Positions 51,873 to 60,074 of a stretch of 64,000 bases of DNA are shown here, one piece after another. The DNA is taken from NCBI GenBank assembly GCA_964558465.1, contig CAZLEF010000015.1, forward strand, positions 1 to 64,000. Reading direction: 5' to 3'. A model generated the notes under the pieces. That model was not told the DNA's origin. It ran no database searches and saw nothing but the letters and a program-made list of their open reading frames with translations. Numbering within the stretch: position 1 is the stretch's first letter; each line of letters begins with the position of its first letter. A program made the translations under genes and the position numbers. This DNA is from JACJYC01 sp964558465 (GTDB lineage: Bacteria > Bacteroidota > Bacteroidia > Chitinophagales > Saprospiraceae).

Positions 51873-54422
51873 ATGAACTGGCATCTCCTCAATATTCCTG
51901 AAACGATCGAATTGCTCGGTAGCCGGCTGAACGGCCTGACGGAGACGGAGGCGGAGGAAAGGCGGTTGCAATACGGACCCAACAAACTGACTGAAAAAAG
52001 AAAAAAACCGGCATGGCTCATTTTTTTCTCCCAGTTCAGGGATGTGATGATCCTTATCTTATTGGCTGCCGCTGCGATATCCGGATTCATTGGAGACCTG
52101 AAAGATACCCTGGTCATTCTGATCATTGTGCTGCTGAACGCAGTTGTGGGTTTTATCCAGGAATACCGGGCAGAAAAAGCCATTGAATTGCTCAAAAAAC
52201 TGGCCGCTTCGATGACCAGGACCCTGAGGAACGGGACCATCCGGCAAATCCCGGCATCGGAACTTGTACCGGGCGATGTCGTTCTGCTGGAAGCGGGCGA
52301 TATTATCCCCGCTGATATCCGGCTGACAGAGGTGCACACTGTAAAGATCGAAGAAGCGTCGCTCACAGGAGAATCGCATCCTGTTATGAAATCCACCCGG
52401 GAGTTGAAGGATGAAAAAACCCCATTGGGCGACCGGGTGAATATGGCCTACAAAAGCACGCTCGTCAGTTCGGGCAGAGGGCAGGGAGTCGTTGTTGCAA
52501 CAGGTATGCGCACGGAGATCGGTTCCATTGCCCAAATGCTTCAGGAATCGGAAGTGCGTACCCCGCTGCAGAAACGGATGGCCGATTTTGGCAAAAACCT
52601 GTCGTACATCGTACTCGGCATTTGTGTGCTGCTTTTGGGGGTCGGCCTGCTCAAGGGGGAAGACCCGGTCAAAATGTTGCTCACGGCCATTTCGCTGGCT
52701 GTGGCGGCCATCCCGGAAGCACTGCCCGCCGTGATCACGATCGCCCTGGCGTTGGGGGCTCAAAAACTGGTGCGCAAGAACGCGTTGATCCGCCGGCTCC
52801 CGGCCGTGGAAACACTGGGTTCTGTCACCTATATCTGTTCGGATAAAACCGGTACCCTTACCCTCAACCAAATGAGCGTAAGAGAAATCTGGACGGCGGA
52901 TCAACAGCCTCCCGGTCAACTGCTTCTGGCCATGATGGTCAACCAGGATACCCGGGTCAACCCGGACGGAACACTGACCGGCGACCCGACGGAAACATCC
53001 CTGGTCCGGTTTGCAAGCGGGCATCCGGCTTTCCAGCCTGAATGGACAAAAGCGTATCCCCGTATTCATGAGTACCCGTTTGATGCCGACCGGAAGATGA
53101 TGACAACCGTCCATCAAACCGCGGAAGGCGATTTCCTGGTCGTTTCCAAAGGCGCACTGGAATCGGTGCTTGCCAAATGTACCGGAGCGGACGGAGTGAA
53201 AATTATCGATCAGGAGGAAATTATGGCCCAAAACGGGATGCGGGTATTGGCCTTTGCCTGTAAATCCGTCAAAGAGGATCCCCGTGAACAAACCCAGGAA
53301 ATGACTGAAGCCGGCCTGCAGTTTTGCGGTCTGGCCGGCTTGATCGACCCGCCCAGACCGGAAGCTGCCAAAGCCGTGGCGGAATGCCGCGCAGCGGGGA
53401 TCACGCCCGTCATGATCACGGGCGACCATCCGGCAACGGCAAAAGCCATCGCATTGGAAATCGGCATCCTGCAGTCGGAACACGATATGCTGTACACCGG
53501 TGCGGAAATCGATCAGATGCCGCAATTCGAGTTTGAAAAAAGAGTGAAGAATATCAAGGTTTACGCCCGGGTATCGCCCCGCCAGAAACTGGATATTGTC
53601 AGGGCCTTGCAGCGGAACGGACAATATGTTGCCATGACCGGCGACGGTGTAAACGACGCGCCGGCCCTGCGCAGTTCGGATATCGGCGTGGCGATGGGCA
53701 TCACGGGTACGGATGTTTCCAAAGAAGCCGCTCACCTGATCTTGCTCGACGACAATTTCGGCACCATCGTCAAAGCCGTCCGGGAAGGCCGGCGGATCTA
53801 CGACAATATCCGCAAGTTCATCCGGTATATCATGACCGGCAACAGCGGGGAGATCTGGGCCATCGTCCTGGCGCCTATGGTGGGGTTGCCCATACCGCTT
53901 TTGCCCATCCATATCCTTTGGGTCAACCTCGTGACGGACGGCCTGCCCGGCCTGGCCCTGGCCGGCGAACCTGCCGAAAAAGATATCATGCAACGCCCCC
54001 CGAGGCCCCCCGGCGAAAGCCTTTTTGCAGGGGGTCTCGGGGGGCATATCCTGTGGGTGGGCCTGCTCACGGGCGCGGTTTGCCTCGGCATCCAGGCCTG
54101 GGCCATGCAAACCGGCAATCCCAGGTGGCAGACCATGGTATTTTCAGTGCTTTGCTTCTGCCAGATGGGGCATGTACTGTCGATCCGGAGCGAGCGGTTT
54201 TTCCTGTTCCGGCAAGGTATTTTTTCGAATACACCCCTGCTGGGTTCGGTGTTGCTGACGTTTTCACTGCAGCTGGCGCTGATTTATGTACCTTTTTTGC
54301 AAGGTATTTTTTCTACGAAGGCGCTGACATGGCAGGAATTGCTGATCTGTTTGGGGGTTTCTTCTATTGTTTTTCATGCGGTGGAGATGGAGAAATGGAT
54401 AAGGAGTCTGTCAAAATCTTAA
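51873..54422 (+). CDS. P-type calcium-transporting ATPase (P2A, PacL-like)
   Basis: An 849-residue cation pump. The N-terminal cation-ATPase domain starts LGSRLNGLTETEAEERRLQYGPN. The TM4 site is PEALPAVITIALALGAQKLVRKNALIRRLPAVETLG, the PEALPA signature of SERCA/PacL-type pumps. The phosphorylation motif ICSDKTGTLT gives Asp324; TGDHPAT and TGDGVNDAPAL complete the ATP site. Ten TM helices are apparent. It likely exports Ca2+ (or Mn2+) using ATP. The start is ATG 51873, directly after the octamer array. The AI-2E-type permease gene follows 59 nt downstream on the same strand. Confidence 0.93.
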   Translation: MNWHLLNIPETIELLGSRLNGLTETEAEERRLQYGPNKLTEKRKKPAWLIFFSQFRDVMILILLAAAAISGFIGDLKDTLVILIIVLLNAVVGFIQEYRAEKAIELLKKLAASMTRTLRNGTIRQIPASELVPGDVVLLEAGDIIPADIRLTEVHTVKIEEASLTGESHPVMKSTRELKDEKTPLGDRVNMAYKSTLVSSGRGQGVVVATGMRTEIGSIAQMLQESEVRTPLQKRMADFGKNLSYIVLGICVLLLGVGLLKGEDPVKMLLTAISLAVAAIPEALPAVITIALALGAQKLVRKNALIRRLPAVETLGSVTYICSDKTGTLTLNQMSVREIWTADQQPPGQLLLAMMVNQDTRVNPDGTLTGDPTETSLVRFASGHPAFQPEWTKAYPRIHEYPFDADRKMMTTVHQTAEGDFLVVSKGALESVLAKCTGADGVKIIDQEEIMAQNGMRVLAFACKSVKEDPREQTQEMTEAGLQFCGLAGLIDPPRPEAAKAVAECRAAGITPVMITGDHPATAKAIALEIGILQSEHDMLYTGAEIDQMPQFEFEKRVKNIKVYARVSPRQKLDIVRALQRNGQYVAMTGDGVNDAPALRSSDIGVAMGITGTDVSKEAAHLILLDDNFGTIVKAVREGRRIYDNIRKFIRYIMTGNSGEIWAIVLAPMVGLPIPLLPIHILWVNLVTDGLPGLALAGEPAEKDIMQRPPRPPGESLFAGGLGGHILWVGLLTGAVCLGIQAWAMQTGNPRWQTMVFSVLCFCQMGHVLSIRSERFFLFRQGIFSNTPLLGSVLLTFSLQLALIYVPFLQGIFSTKALTWQELLICLGVSSIVFHAVEMEKWIRSLSKS

Positions 54423-54481
54423 GACCAGGGACGACCGCCACCAATATATCCTTTACCTTTATACCCAATAAAAAATCGGTT

Positions 54482-55537
54482 ATGAAAGACCCTGCCTACC
54501 ATTATCTCAAATACTACACCTATGTCCTGCTGTTCATCATGCTCAGCTTTCTGATCCTCTACTACGCCCGGCTCCTGCTGATCCCCATGAGCTTCGCCTT
54601 CCTGATCTGTTTTATTTATTACCCGATGGGCATCCGGATCGAACGCAAGGCGGGAAAGGCGGCGGCCATTGCAGTTTGCCTGTTTTTGCTGGTGGCATTT
54701 GGATTTTTGTTGTTCCTCTTATTGTCCAACAGCATTGCCGTGGTGCAGGAAAAGTTTGCTGGCTCCGAGGATAAGGTGTCGGCGCTGGGGGAGAACATTC
54801 TTCAATCTCTGAGCAAGATCATACAGATCACCCCCGAGCAGCAGGAGACGCTGGTGCAGAAGATGTATGAGAACCTGATCCAGGGGGCCGTTCCATTTAT
54901 CCAGCAGACCATTTCCCTTTCGGCAGGTACATTGGCCATGTTACTGATCATTCCCGTCTTTGTCTCTTTGATCTATTATTATAAGGAATTGCTGGTGAAA
55001 TTTATTTTGCTGGTTGTTCCCCACCACCAGATCGGCATTTTTAAATCCACGATCGCCGAAACCACGGTGACCTATTTCAAATTTGCAAAGGGCATGTTGA
55101 TGGTATATTTGATCGTCGGGGCGCTCAATTCCGCCGGTTTTTTATTACTCGGCTTGCCGAATGCCGTTTATTTCGGCGTACTGGCCGCCGTCCTTACTTT
55201 CTTTCCTTATATCGGCATTCTCATCGGTGGATCTGCCGCAGTCATTGTGGCCTGGACTTCCCACGACTCGCTTCTTTATCCATTAGGGGTGGTTGCTGTG
55301 CTGGGGGTGGTCCAGTATCTTGAGGCCAATGTGATCTTCCCGGTTGCGGTAGGGGCCCAACTCAAGATCAATCCCCTTGCCACCCTGATCGCCATTATTA
55401 TCGGGGGCATCGTATGGGGCGGCGCCGGAATCGTGCTCTTTGTACCCTTTGCAGCCATCATGAAAATCCTGGCTGACCGGATCGACAGCCTGCAGCCGCT
55501 GGCGGTATTGCTGGGGCCGGAGGAGGGGAAGGGGTGA
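54482..55537 (+). CDS. AI-2E family permease
   Basis: A 351-residue membrane protein of the AI-2E transporter family (YdiK/TqsA/PerM type). TM helices are arranged in the family's pattern: two at the N-terminus, a periplasmic helical region (VVQEKFAGSEDKVSALGENILQSLSKIIQITPEQQ), then five or six TM segments including LGLPNAVYFGVLAAVLTFFPYIGILIGG and the ending VVQYLEANVIFPVAVGAQLKINPLATLIAIIIGG. Members export small molecules, or Na+ in exchange for H+, and the substrate cannot be told. The longer frame from 53918 runs through the upstream ATPase gene and is not used. It likely forms an operon with the Ca2+-ATPase. Confidence 0.9.
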   Translation: MKDPAYHYLKYYTYVLLFIMLSFLILYYARLLLIPMSFAFLICFIYYPMGIRIERKAGKAAAIAVCLFLLVAFGFLLFLLLSNSIAVVQEKFAGSEDKVSALGENILQSLSKIIQITPEQQETLVQKMYENLIQGAVPFIQQTISLSAGTLAMLLIIPVFVSLIYYYKELLVKFILLVVPHHQIGIFKSTIAETTVTYFKFAKGMLMVYLIVGALNSAGFLLLGLPNAVYFGVLAAVLTFFPYIGILIGGSAAVIVAWTSHDSLLYPLGVVAVLGVVQYLEANVIFPVAVGAQLKINPLATLIAIIIGGIVWGGAGIVLFVPFAAIMKILADRIDSLQPLAVLLGPEEGKG

Positions 55538-55540
55538 GTC

Positions 55541-55692
55541 CCACGCCGCGGCGTGGCTAACTTCGACTCCGCTCAGTTGCCCGACTGACGACTGCGGACT
55601 GACGACTGCCAACTTCGACTCCGCTCAGTTGCCCGACTGACGACTGCCAACTTCGACTCCGCTCAGTTGCCCGACTGACGACTGCCAACTGA
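55541..55692. repeat. REP-like hairpin and tandem CTTCGACTCCGCTCAG units
   Basis: A CCACGCC-GC-GGCGTGG hairpin (55541-55556) is followed by AACTTCGACTCCGCTCAG units at 55559, 55611 and 55649, each trailed by TTGCCCGACTGACGACTG. The last two copies are in a 38-nt period. The same element is in the prfA-maeB gap (27311-27440). Confidence 0.9.
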
Positions 55693-55695
55693 AGC

Positions 55696-57315
55696 CTACC
55701 CATCCCCCTTCTTTCTGGGCGTTTCTTTCTTCACGGTTGGGGGCGCCTTTTCAGACTTGGTCCTCGACGGCGCCGGTTTTGCCTCGGTTCTGCTTCTTTC
55801 CGGCTGTGGTTTTTCCCATTTTTCTTTGTGAAACTCCCGGGCTTTGTCCACTTTCGGAATTTCTTTGGGCGCAGTGCGCGGCCGGGTTTCTTTCACCACG
55901 GGCGGTTTCTCCGTCCGGGGCTGCCGGATCTCGGGTTGTTTGCGGTCATCCGCCGGTTTTCTGACCGTGGGCGGTTCGGTCCGCGGCCTTTGAACCGGAG
56001 GCGCTTTGGAGACTTCCCGCCCCGGTTGCACAGCAGGCTGATCTTTTGTCAGAGTTGGGAATTTCCGGGTGTTTTTATCCAGGAATTCTCTGGGCGCCAA
56101 CTGTTTATCGGCGTGGGTCCGGTTATAATTTTCACGGGCGGTCTCAAACTGGCCGTATTCCCTGAACGGTTCGCGGTTCCTGCGGGCGGTCTCGATCCAT
56201 TGATCGGAGATCACTTCCCGGTTTCGGGTGCGCCAATTATGGACTCCAACCGTAATACTGCCGCCGCTCCTGGGGTGGTAATAATAGTGGTTGGTGAAAT
56301 GGGACGACAAGCCCGGATACCGGTAATGGTGGTGCGGGTAGTAAAAATACCAGTTGACAAAATAAAACGACGGCAGGTCGATAATAACAATGGTGTTTCC
56401 GGGGCCGGTATAAAAGCCCCATTCGTACCAGAAGGGGTATCGGCGCCAACGCGGATAGACATACCAGTGGGGGTATCCGAACCAATAGGGATAATGATAA
56501 TAATAGTGGTGCTCAATGACGGTGGGTTCGGGTTCCTCATAATCGTAGTAGGCGTCGTCATAAGCGTATTCGGCTGAAAAATCCTGCGCGGTTTGCACCA
56601 GTTCCGCCTTGGCTTCAGGATTGCTCTCCAGGCCGGCCTTCCAGTCTTCGAGTTCCTTGGCGTGTTCGCGGGCAGCTACGAGGTTAAGGCTGTCCAGTTG
56701 TTGGTTGAGCCAGCCCGGATTCCGGCGGTACAGATCGCCTACCATAACCGTGAGCCGGATATTGCCGGTCAGCAGGGTCAGCACTTCCGGTAAATCCACC
56801 AGTTGCCGGAGGGCAGCCTGTGTTTTGGGCGGGTATTCCCGGATCAGGCCCGCAAAAGCTTGATCGGATTGGTCGCTCAATTGGTGCATCCTGTACAGGA
56901 GATCGTAATAATCCTCCTGCACTTCCCTTGCACGTTGATGGATTTCTTCGGGGTAGTCGGCCAGAATTTTTTCCAGTTGTTGCGACGGCTCTCCCCCGGA
57001 TGCCAGTTTGGAGATCAAACCCGGATAACGGGTCAGATCCCACAACATTTCCTGGGTCTCTTGCGGATATCCGCCCAGCAAATTTTTGAACGACTTGCTG
57101 GTATTGGACTGCATGGTCTCCATTTTTACAAGCGCTTCGGGGTAAAGCGAAGCTTCGAGGATAGCAGTTCTGACCGGTTCCGGGTACAAGACAAGCGCAT
57201 CTACCGTATTTTTTTCTTCTGCCAGCAACTGTGCCAGGAGTTCTTCTGCCGACTGGCTCCGGGCATAAAAGGCGCTGAGGATCAGCGCTATTATTACAAT
57301 GATTTTAGTTTTCAT
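55696..57315 (-). CDS. Secreted aromatic/His-rich protein, DUF3300-like N-terminus
   Basis: A 539-residue exported protein (signal MKTKIIVIIALILSAFYARSQ). Residues about 22-210 are helical repeats with recurring YP-x(4)-A motifs (VDALVLYPEPVRTAILEASLYPEALVKM), similar in style to DUF3300. Residues about 230-360 are extremely rich in Tyr, Trp, His and Pro (EHHYYYHYPYWFGYPHWYVYPRWRRYP). The last about 150 residues are a Pro/Lys/Arg/Glu-rich disordered tail with periodic PRTE/PPTV motifs. Function is unknown; an envelope or extracellular matrix role is plausible. It is 21 nt downstream of the eRF1-like gene, so probably the last gene of an operon with it and the upstream Usp genes. Confidence 0.7.
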   Translation of the reverse strand: MKTKIIVIIALILSAFYARSQSAEELLAQLLAEEKNTVDALVLYPEPVRTAILEASLYPEALVKMETMQSNTSKSFKNLLGGYPQETQEMLWDLTRYPGLISKLASGGEPSQQLEKILADYPEEIHQRAREVQEDYYDLLYRMHQLSDQSDQAFAGLIREYPPKTQAALRQLVDLPEVLTLLTGNIRLTVMVGDLYRRNPGWLNQQLDSLNLVAAREHAKELEDWKAGLESNPEAKAELVQTAQDFSAEYAYDDAYYDYEEPEPTVIEHHYYYHYPYWFGYPHWYVYPRWRRYPFWYEWGFYTGPGNTIVIIDLPSFYFVNWYFYYPHHHYRYPGLSSHFTNHYYYHPRSGGSITVGVHNWRTRNREVISDQWIETARRNREPFREYGQFETARENYNRTHADKQLAPREFLDKNTRKFPTLTKDQPAVQPGREVSKAPPVQRPRTEPPTVRKPADDRKQPEIRQPRTEKPPVVKETRPRTAPKEIPKVDKAREFHKEKWEKPQPERSRTEAKPAPSRTKSEKAPPTVKKETPRKKGDG

Positions 57316-57336
57316 GGCTTCAATTTTTTAAGGTAA

Positions 57337-57747
57337 TCAGGAGAAAAATTTGCGCACGTAGGCGATTTTCTGGTTTACCGTCATGGAATCGGCGGTTTCC
57401 ACACCGCGGACACGGGAATGAATCCGGGTATCGTCGTCTTTAATGAAGCTGATCAGTCCGTCTTTTGCTTCTCCCGGGCCGAAGATCAATATTTCATCCG
57501 AGGTTTTTACGGCCTCCAGGATCTCTTTGAAATAGCCTTTTTCCTGGTGTTTTCGCCGGTTCAACACCTTGTTTTCCGAAATTTTACCCATAGGCCCCCA
57601 GGGTGTTCCTCCAGTCCGGGAACCGCCTTTTGCATGCGTGGTATCCACGCCGGAATGAATCCGCTGGACCTTAAGTTCATCTTCATCGATCAGGTCAATG
57701 ATATTGGCTTCTTTGAGGTCAAGCCAGATGCCTGTTTGCTTTTTCAT
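57337..57747 (-). CDS. Small eRF1/Pelota-domain-like protein (BaeRF type)
   Basis: A 136-residue cytoplasmic protein. The strand-rich start KKQTGIWLDLKEANIIDLIDED, the GGSRTGGTPWGPMGK block, and DEILIFGPGEAKDGLISFIK followed by VRGVETADSMTVNQKIAYVRKFF are the features of bacterial archaeo-eukaryotic release-factor-like domains, sometimes annotated as 'host attachment' or translational machinery proteins. The GGQ catalytic motif of true release factors is absent. Such genes often sit beside universal stress genes, as here. Role proposed, not shown: ribosome-associated stress response. Confidence 0.75.
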   Translation of the reverse strand: MKKQTGIWLDLKEANIIDLIDEDELKVQRIHSGVDTTHAKGGSRTGGTPWGPMGKISENKVLNRRKHQEKGYFKEILEAVKTSDEILIFGPGEAKDGLISFIKDDDTRIHSRVRGVETADSMTVNQKIAYVRKFFS

Positions 57748-57769
57748 GGTCTTTTTTTTAACAATTCAA

Positions 57770-57786
57770 CCACGCCTGTGGCGTGG
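57770..57786 (-). repeat. REP-like hairpin, reverse orientation
   Basis: CCACGCC-TGT-GGCGTGG, the reverse complement of the copies at 17776, 21131 and 27287, is followed by CACGC on this strand. It lies between two genes of the Usp operon region. Confidence 0.8.
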
Positions 57787-57813
57787 CACGCGAATCAATA
57801 AATCAACGTCTCC

Positions 57814-58692
57814 CTACCGCACAATCAACACCGGAATATCCTCTTCCAAAGTAACCAGCCGTTCGGTTACGCTGCCAAAAAGCAGGTCTTTTATATCAGA
57901 TTGCCCTTTGGCGCCCATTACGATCAGGTCCGCTTCGTTTTCCGTCGCCCATTCCATAATATGACAGGCGGTATTGCATTTGATATTGGTCAGTAAAGCA
58001 GGGGTAAGCCGCTCCCCCGGAATGTTCTTTTTGGAAAGCAGATTGTTAAAGGCCGTAATAATTTTTTCTTTCCAACCGGATTCAAGACAACTTGTATCGG
58101 GTGGGAGATATTCTTCCCTGGGCGCCAGATCGGCTACATACAACCAGGTGACCTTGCCCTCGTTTCCAGCAAGGGCAAGCGCCGTTTGCAGGGCGCAAAA
58201 GGAATACTCGGAAAAGTCAACCGGAACCACAATATGCCGGAAGGGGGGCGCCGTCGTTTCCGGCAGGAAAAAAACAGAACTCATCACTTTCCTGGCGATC
58301 ATCCTTGCAGTAATGCCGCTGCCTGCCCCGGCCTTTTTTTTGCCCAGCAGCAGCAGATCGGCATCAGCGGTTTCTGTTTTGCCGACCAGGGCGCGGAGCG
58401 GGTCGCCTTCTATCACTTCCACAAAAACCTCCGGCATCAGGCGGGTTTTAAACCAGCGGCTGACCTCCCGGGTTAGTCTTTCCTTCAACTTCCCCCGCGC
58501 ATCGGCTGCCGGCGCCAATACCTGGTGGATCAGATCGGTATTTCCTTTATAAAAAATATTTTCCGGGACGATATGCAAAAAATATACCTTTCTCGTGTTG
58601 AACAGGTCGGTAAAATAGCCCGCCAACCTGTACAGGGATTGGTCGGTCCGTGTCAGATCCAGGGCAATTATCATATTTTGAAATGGTTTCAT
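57814..58692 (-). CDS. Universal stress protein, tandem UspA domains (copy 1)
   Basis: A 292-residue protein made of two UspA domains (about 1-145 and 150-292). The first starts FQNMIIALDLTRTDQSLYRLAGY; the second starts FRHIVVPVDFSEYSFCALQTALALAG and ends ADLIVMGAKGQSDIKDLLFGSVTERLVTLEEDIPVLIVR, with the complete ATP-binding G-x2-G-x9-G-S pattern. So the C-terminal domain can probably bind ATP, while the first lacks the motif. Usp proteins support survival under starvation or hypoxia. The gene lies upstream of the eRF1-like gene on the same strand. Confidence 0.93.
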   Translation of the reverse strand: MKPFQNMIIALDLTRTDQSLYRLAGYFTDLFNTRKVYFLHIVPENIFYKGNTDLIHQVLAPAADARGKLKERLTREVSRWFKTRLMPEVFVEVIEGDPLRALVGKTETADADLLLLGKKKAGAGSGITARMIARKVMSSVFFLPETTAPPFRHIVVPVDFSEYSFCALQTALALAGNEGKVTWLYVADLAPREEYLPPDTSCLESGWKEKIITAFNNLLSKKNIPGERLTPALLTNIKCNTACHIMEWATENEADLIVMGAKGQSDIKDLLFGSVTERLVTLEEDIPVLIVR

Positions 58693-58756
58693 AATTCCTG
58701 TATTTCAAGATTTTCCCGCCTGTTCAGATGCCGCCGTTTGGATCGACATGTTCTTA

Positions 58757-58860
58757 AACCGGGATTGTTTAGGATCGTTTATTATTGTTCAAAATTGTTT
58801 CTGGTTGTTATAGCTTTCAACGATAATGAACAACTATAAACCATTATCAACAACTTTAAA
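58757..58860. repeat. TTGTTTAGGATCG / TTGTTC words, partly inverted
   Basis: ATTGTTTAGGATCG, TTATTATTGTTC and ATTGTTTCTGG words are followed by AATGAACAACTATAAACC words of opposite sense, giving an imperfect inverted repeat in the gap between the two Usp genes. Confidence 0.65.
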
Positions 58861-58904
58861 CTCCTTCCACCCGAAACGCCAATCCTGTAATTCAATAAAA
58901 TTTT

Positions 58905-59798
58905 TTACCGCACCACCAAGATCGGCATCTCCCGGCACCGTTCAACAACCGATTCCGTTACACTGCTGAAAAACAATTGATTGAATGCGGAATGCCCGGT
59001 AGCCCCAATGATCATCAGGTCGAATTTGCCGGATCCGGCAAATTCGGCAACATGCCTGGGGATATTGGCATAACTGTCTTCAATGAAAACTTCTTTGATA
59101 TCTCCGCTTTGCAGGCGGTTTTTTTCCAGGAAGGTAATATGCGACTCCCTTGCCGTCTGCATCAGCAATTTGGCGAACCGCGGGTCATTGAACTCGGGTG
59201 CGTAATAAACGGCGGCCGGCTGCGGTACGATATGTACGGTTGTAACGGTCACTCCCGGCAACGTTTTTTTCAGGTCAAGCGCTACCCTTAAGGCCCGGGA
59301 GGAGTTGTCGGAAAAATCTACGGGCACAATGATTTCATGAATTTCCGGTTTTGCGGTTTCGGGTACAAAAAGTACGTTGCACGCTGCGTTGCGGGCTACC
59401 CGTTTCACAGCGATCCCGCTGCCCTGGTTCACTTTTTTTTGTCCGGCCATCAGGAGTTCGATGTTTTTCACATCCACCCAATGTAATAACTTCTGATAGG
59501 GTTTCCCCTCAATGACCTCTACCTGGGTCTTGATCTCCGGGTGTTTCCCGAAGCAGGTTTCCACTTCTTTTACCAACCGTTCTTTCACTTGTTCATCCAC
59601 CGGGAATTCCGGGCGAATGATCTTCTGGAATTCCGGGTCTGTTTCTATTTTATCCGGTTGGGTAAAATCCGGAATGATGTGCATAAAATAAGCAGATTCC
59701 GTATGTAAGGGTTTTGAAATAAAACCGGCATATGAAAGCAAAGCCTCATCGTTGTGGGTGAGATCGAGGGCTATCAAAGCTCTTTTAAACGTTGTCAT
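58905..59798 (-). CDS. Universal stress protein, tandem UspA domains (copy 2)
   Basis: A 297-residue paralogue of the Usp protein at 57814, again with two domains. The first starts FKRALIALDLTHNDEALLSYAGF. The second starts HEIIVPVDFSDNSSRALRVALDL and ends FDLMIIGATGHSAFNQLFFSSVTESVV. Here the third position of the G-x2-G-x9-G-S loop is Ser (FFSSV), so ATP binding may be weakened, unlike copy 1. The start is ATG 59798; the longer frame upstream lacks features. Island palindrome site 3 lies 110 nt upstream, in the region shared with the divergent DUF2953 gene. Confidence 0.92.
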   Translation of the reverse strand: MTTFKRALIALDLTHNDEALLSYAGFISKPLHTESAYFMHIIPDFTQPDKIETDPEFQKIIRPEFPVDEQVKERLVKEVETCFGKHPEIKTQVEVIEGKPYQKLLHWVDVKNIELLMAGQKKVNQGSGIAVKRVARNAACNVLFVPETAKPEIHEIIVPVDFSDNSSRALRVALDLKKTLPGVTVTTVHIVPQPAAVYYAPEFNDPRFAKLLMQTARESHITFLEKNRLQSGDIKEVFIEDSYANIPRHVAEFAGSGKFDLMIIGATGHSAFNQLFFSSVTESVVERCREMPILVVR

Positions 59799-59907
59799 CT
59801 TTTTGTAATTGAATGGATGAATGAATAAAAGGCTGAACGTCATAAACTTACACTGCAAAGTTCCTGTTTGTCCGGGATTTATGAAATGGCGGGAGTCAGC
59901 GATGGAG

Positions 59908-59921
59908 ATGATTTGTATCAT
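59908..59921. promoter_or_regulatory. Island palindrome, site 3 (Usp copy 2 / DUF2953 divergent region)
   Basis: ATGAT-TTGT-ATCAT differs from site 1 by one spacer base and has perfect half-sites. It is 110 nt upstream of the Usp copy 2 start and about 155 nt upstream of the divergent DUF2953 start. Confidence 0.65.
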
Positions 59922-59932
59922 TGATGAAGAAT

Positions 59933-59982
59933 TGAGGAATCGAGGAATCGATTCTTCAGTTCCTCGATTCCTCGATTCCTCA
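59933..59982. repeat. Inverted pair of GGAATCGA words (19-bp stem)
   Basis: TGAGGAATCGAGGAATCGA (59933-59951) pairs perfectly with the arm at 59964-59982, with a 12-nt loop. It is composed of the same GAGGAATC words found at 2101 and 21108. An A-run follows on the plus strand, so it is not a plus-strand terminator. Confidence 0.85.
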
Positions 59983-60074
59983 AAAAAACCTGACCACTCT
60001 CATACGCCCGCATGATCAAGGTCAGCGAAATTTTGCCCTCCTTACCCCCAAATTGCAGACGAAAACAAACCGTT

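Noticed and set aside
52059..54110. 683-codon antisense frame opposite the Ca2+-ATPase
   Set aside because: Shadow frame; the plus-strand P-type ATPase has all family motifs across the same region.
53918..54481. N-terminal extension of the AI-2E permease frame
   Set aside because: It overlaps the 3' part of the Ca2+-ATPase gene out of frame and lacks sense; the membrane protein starts cleanly at 54482.
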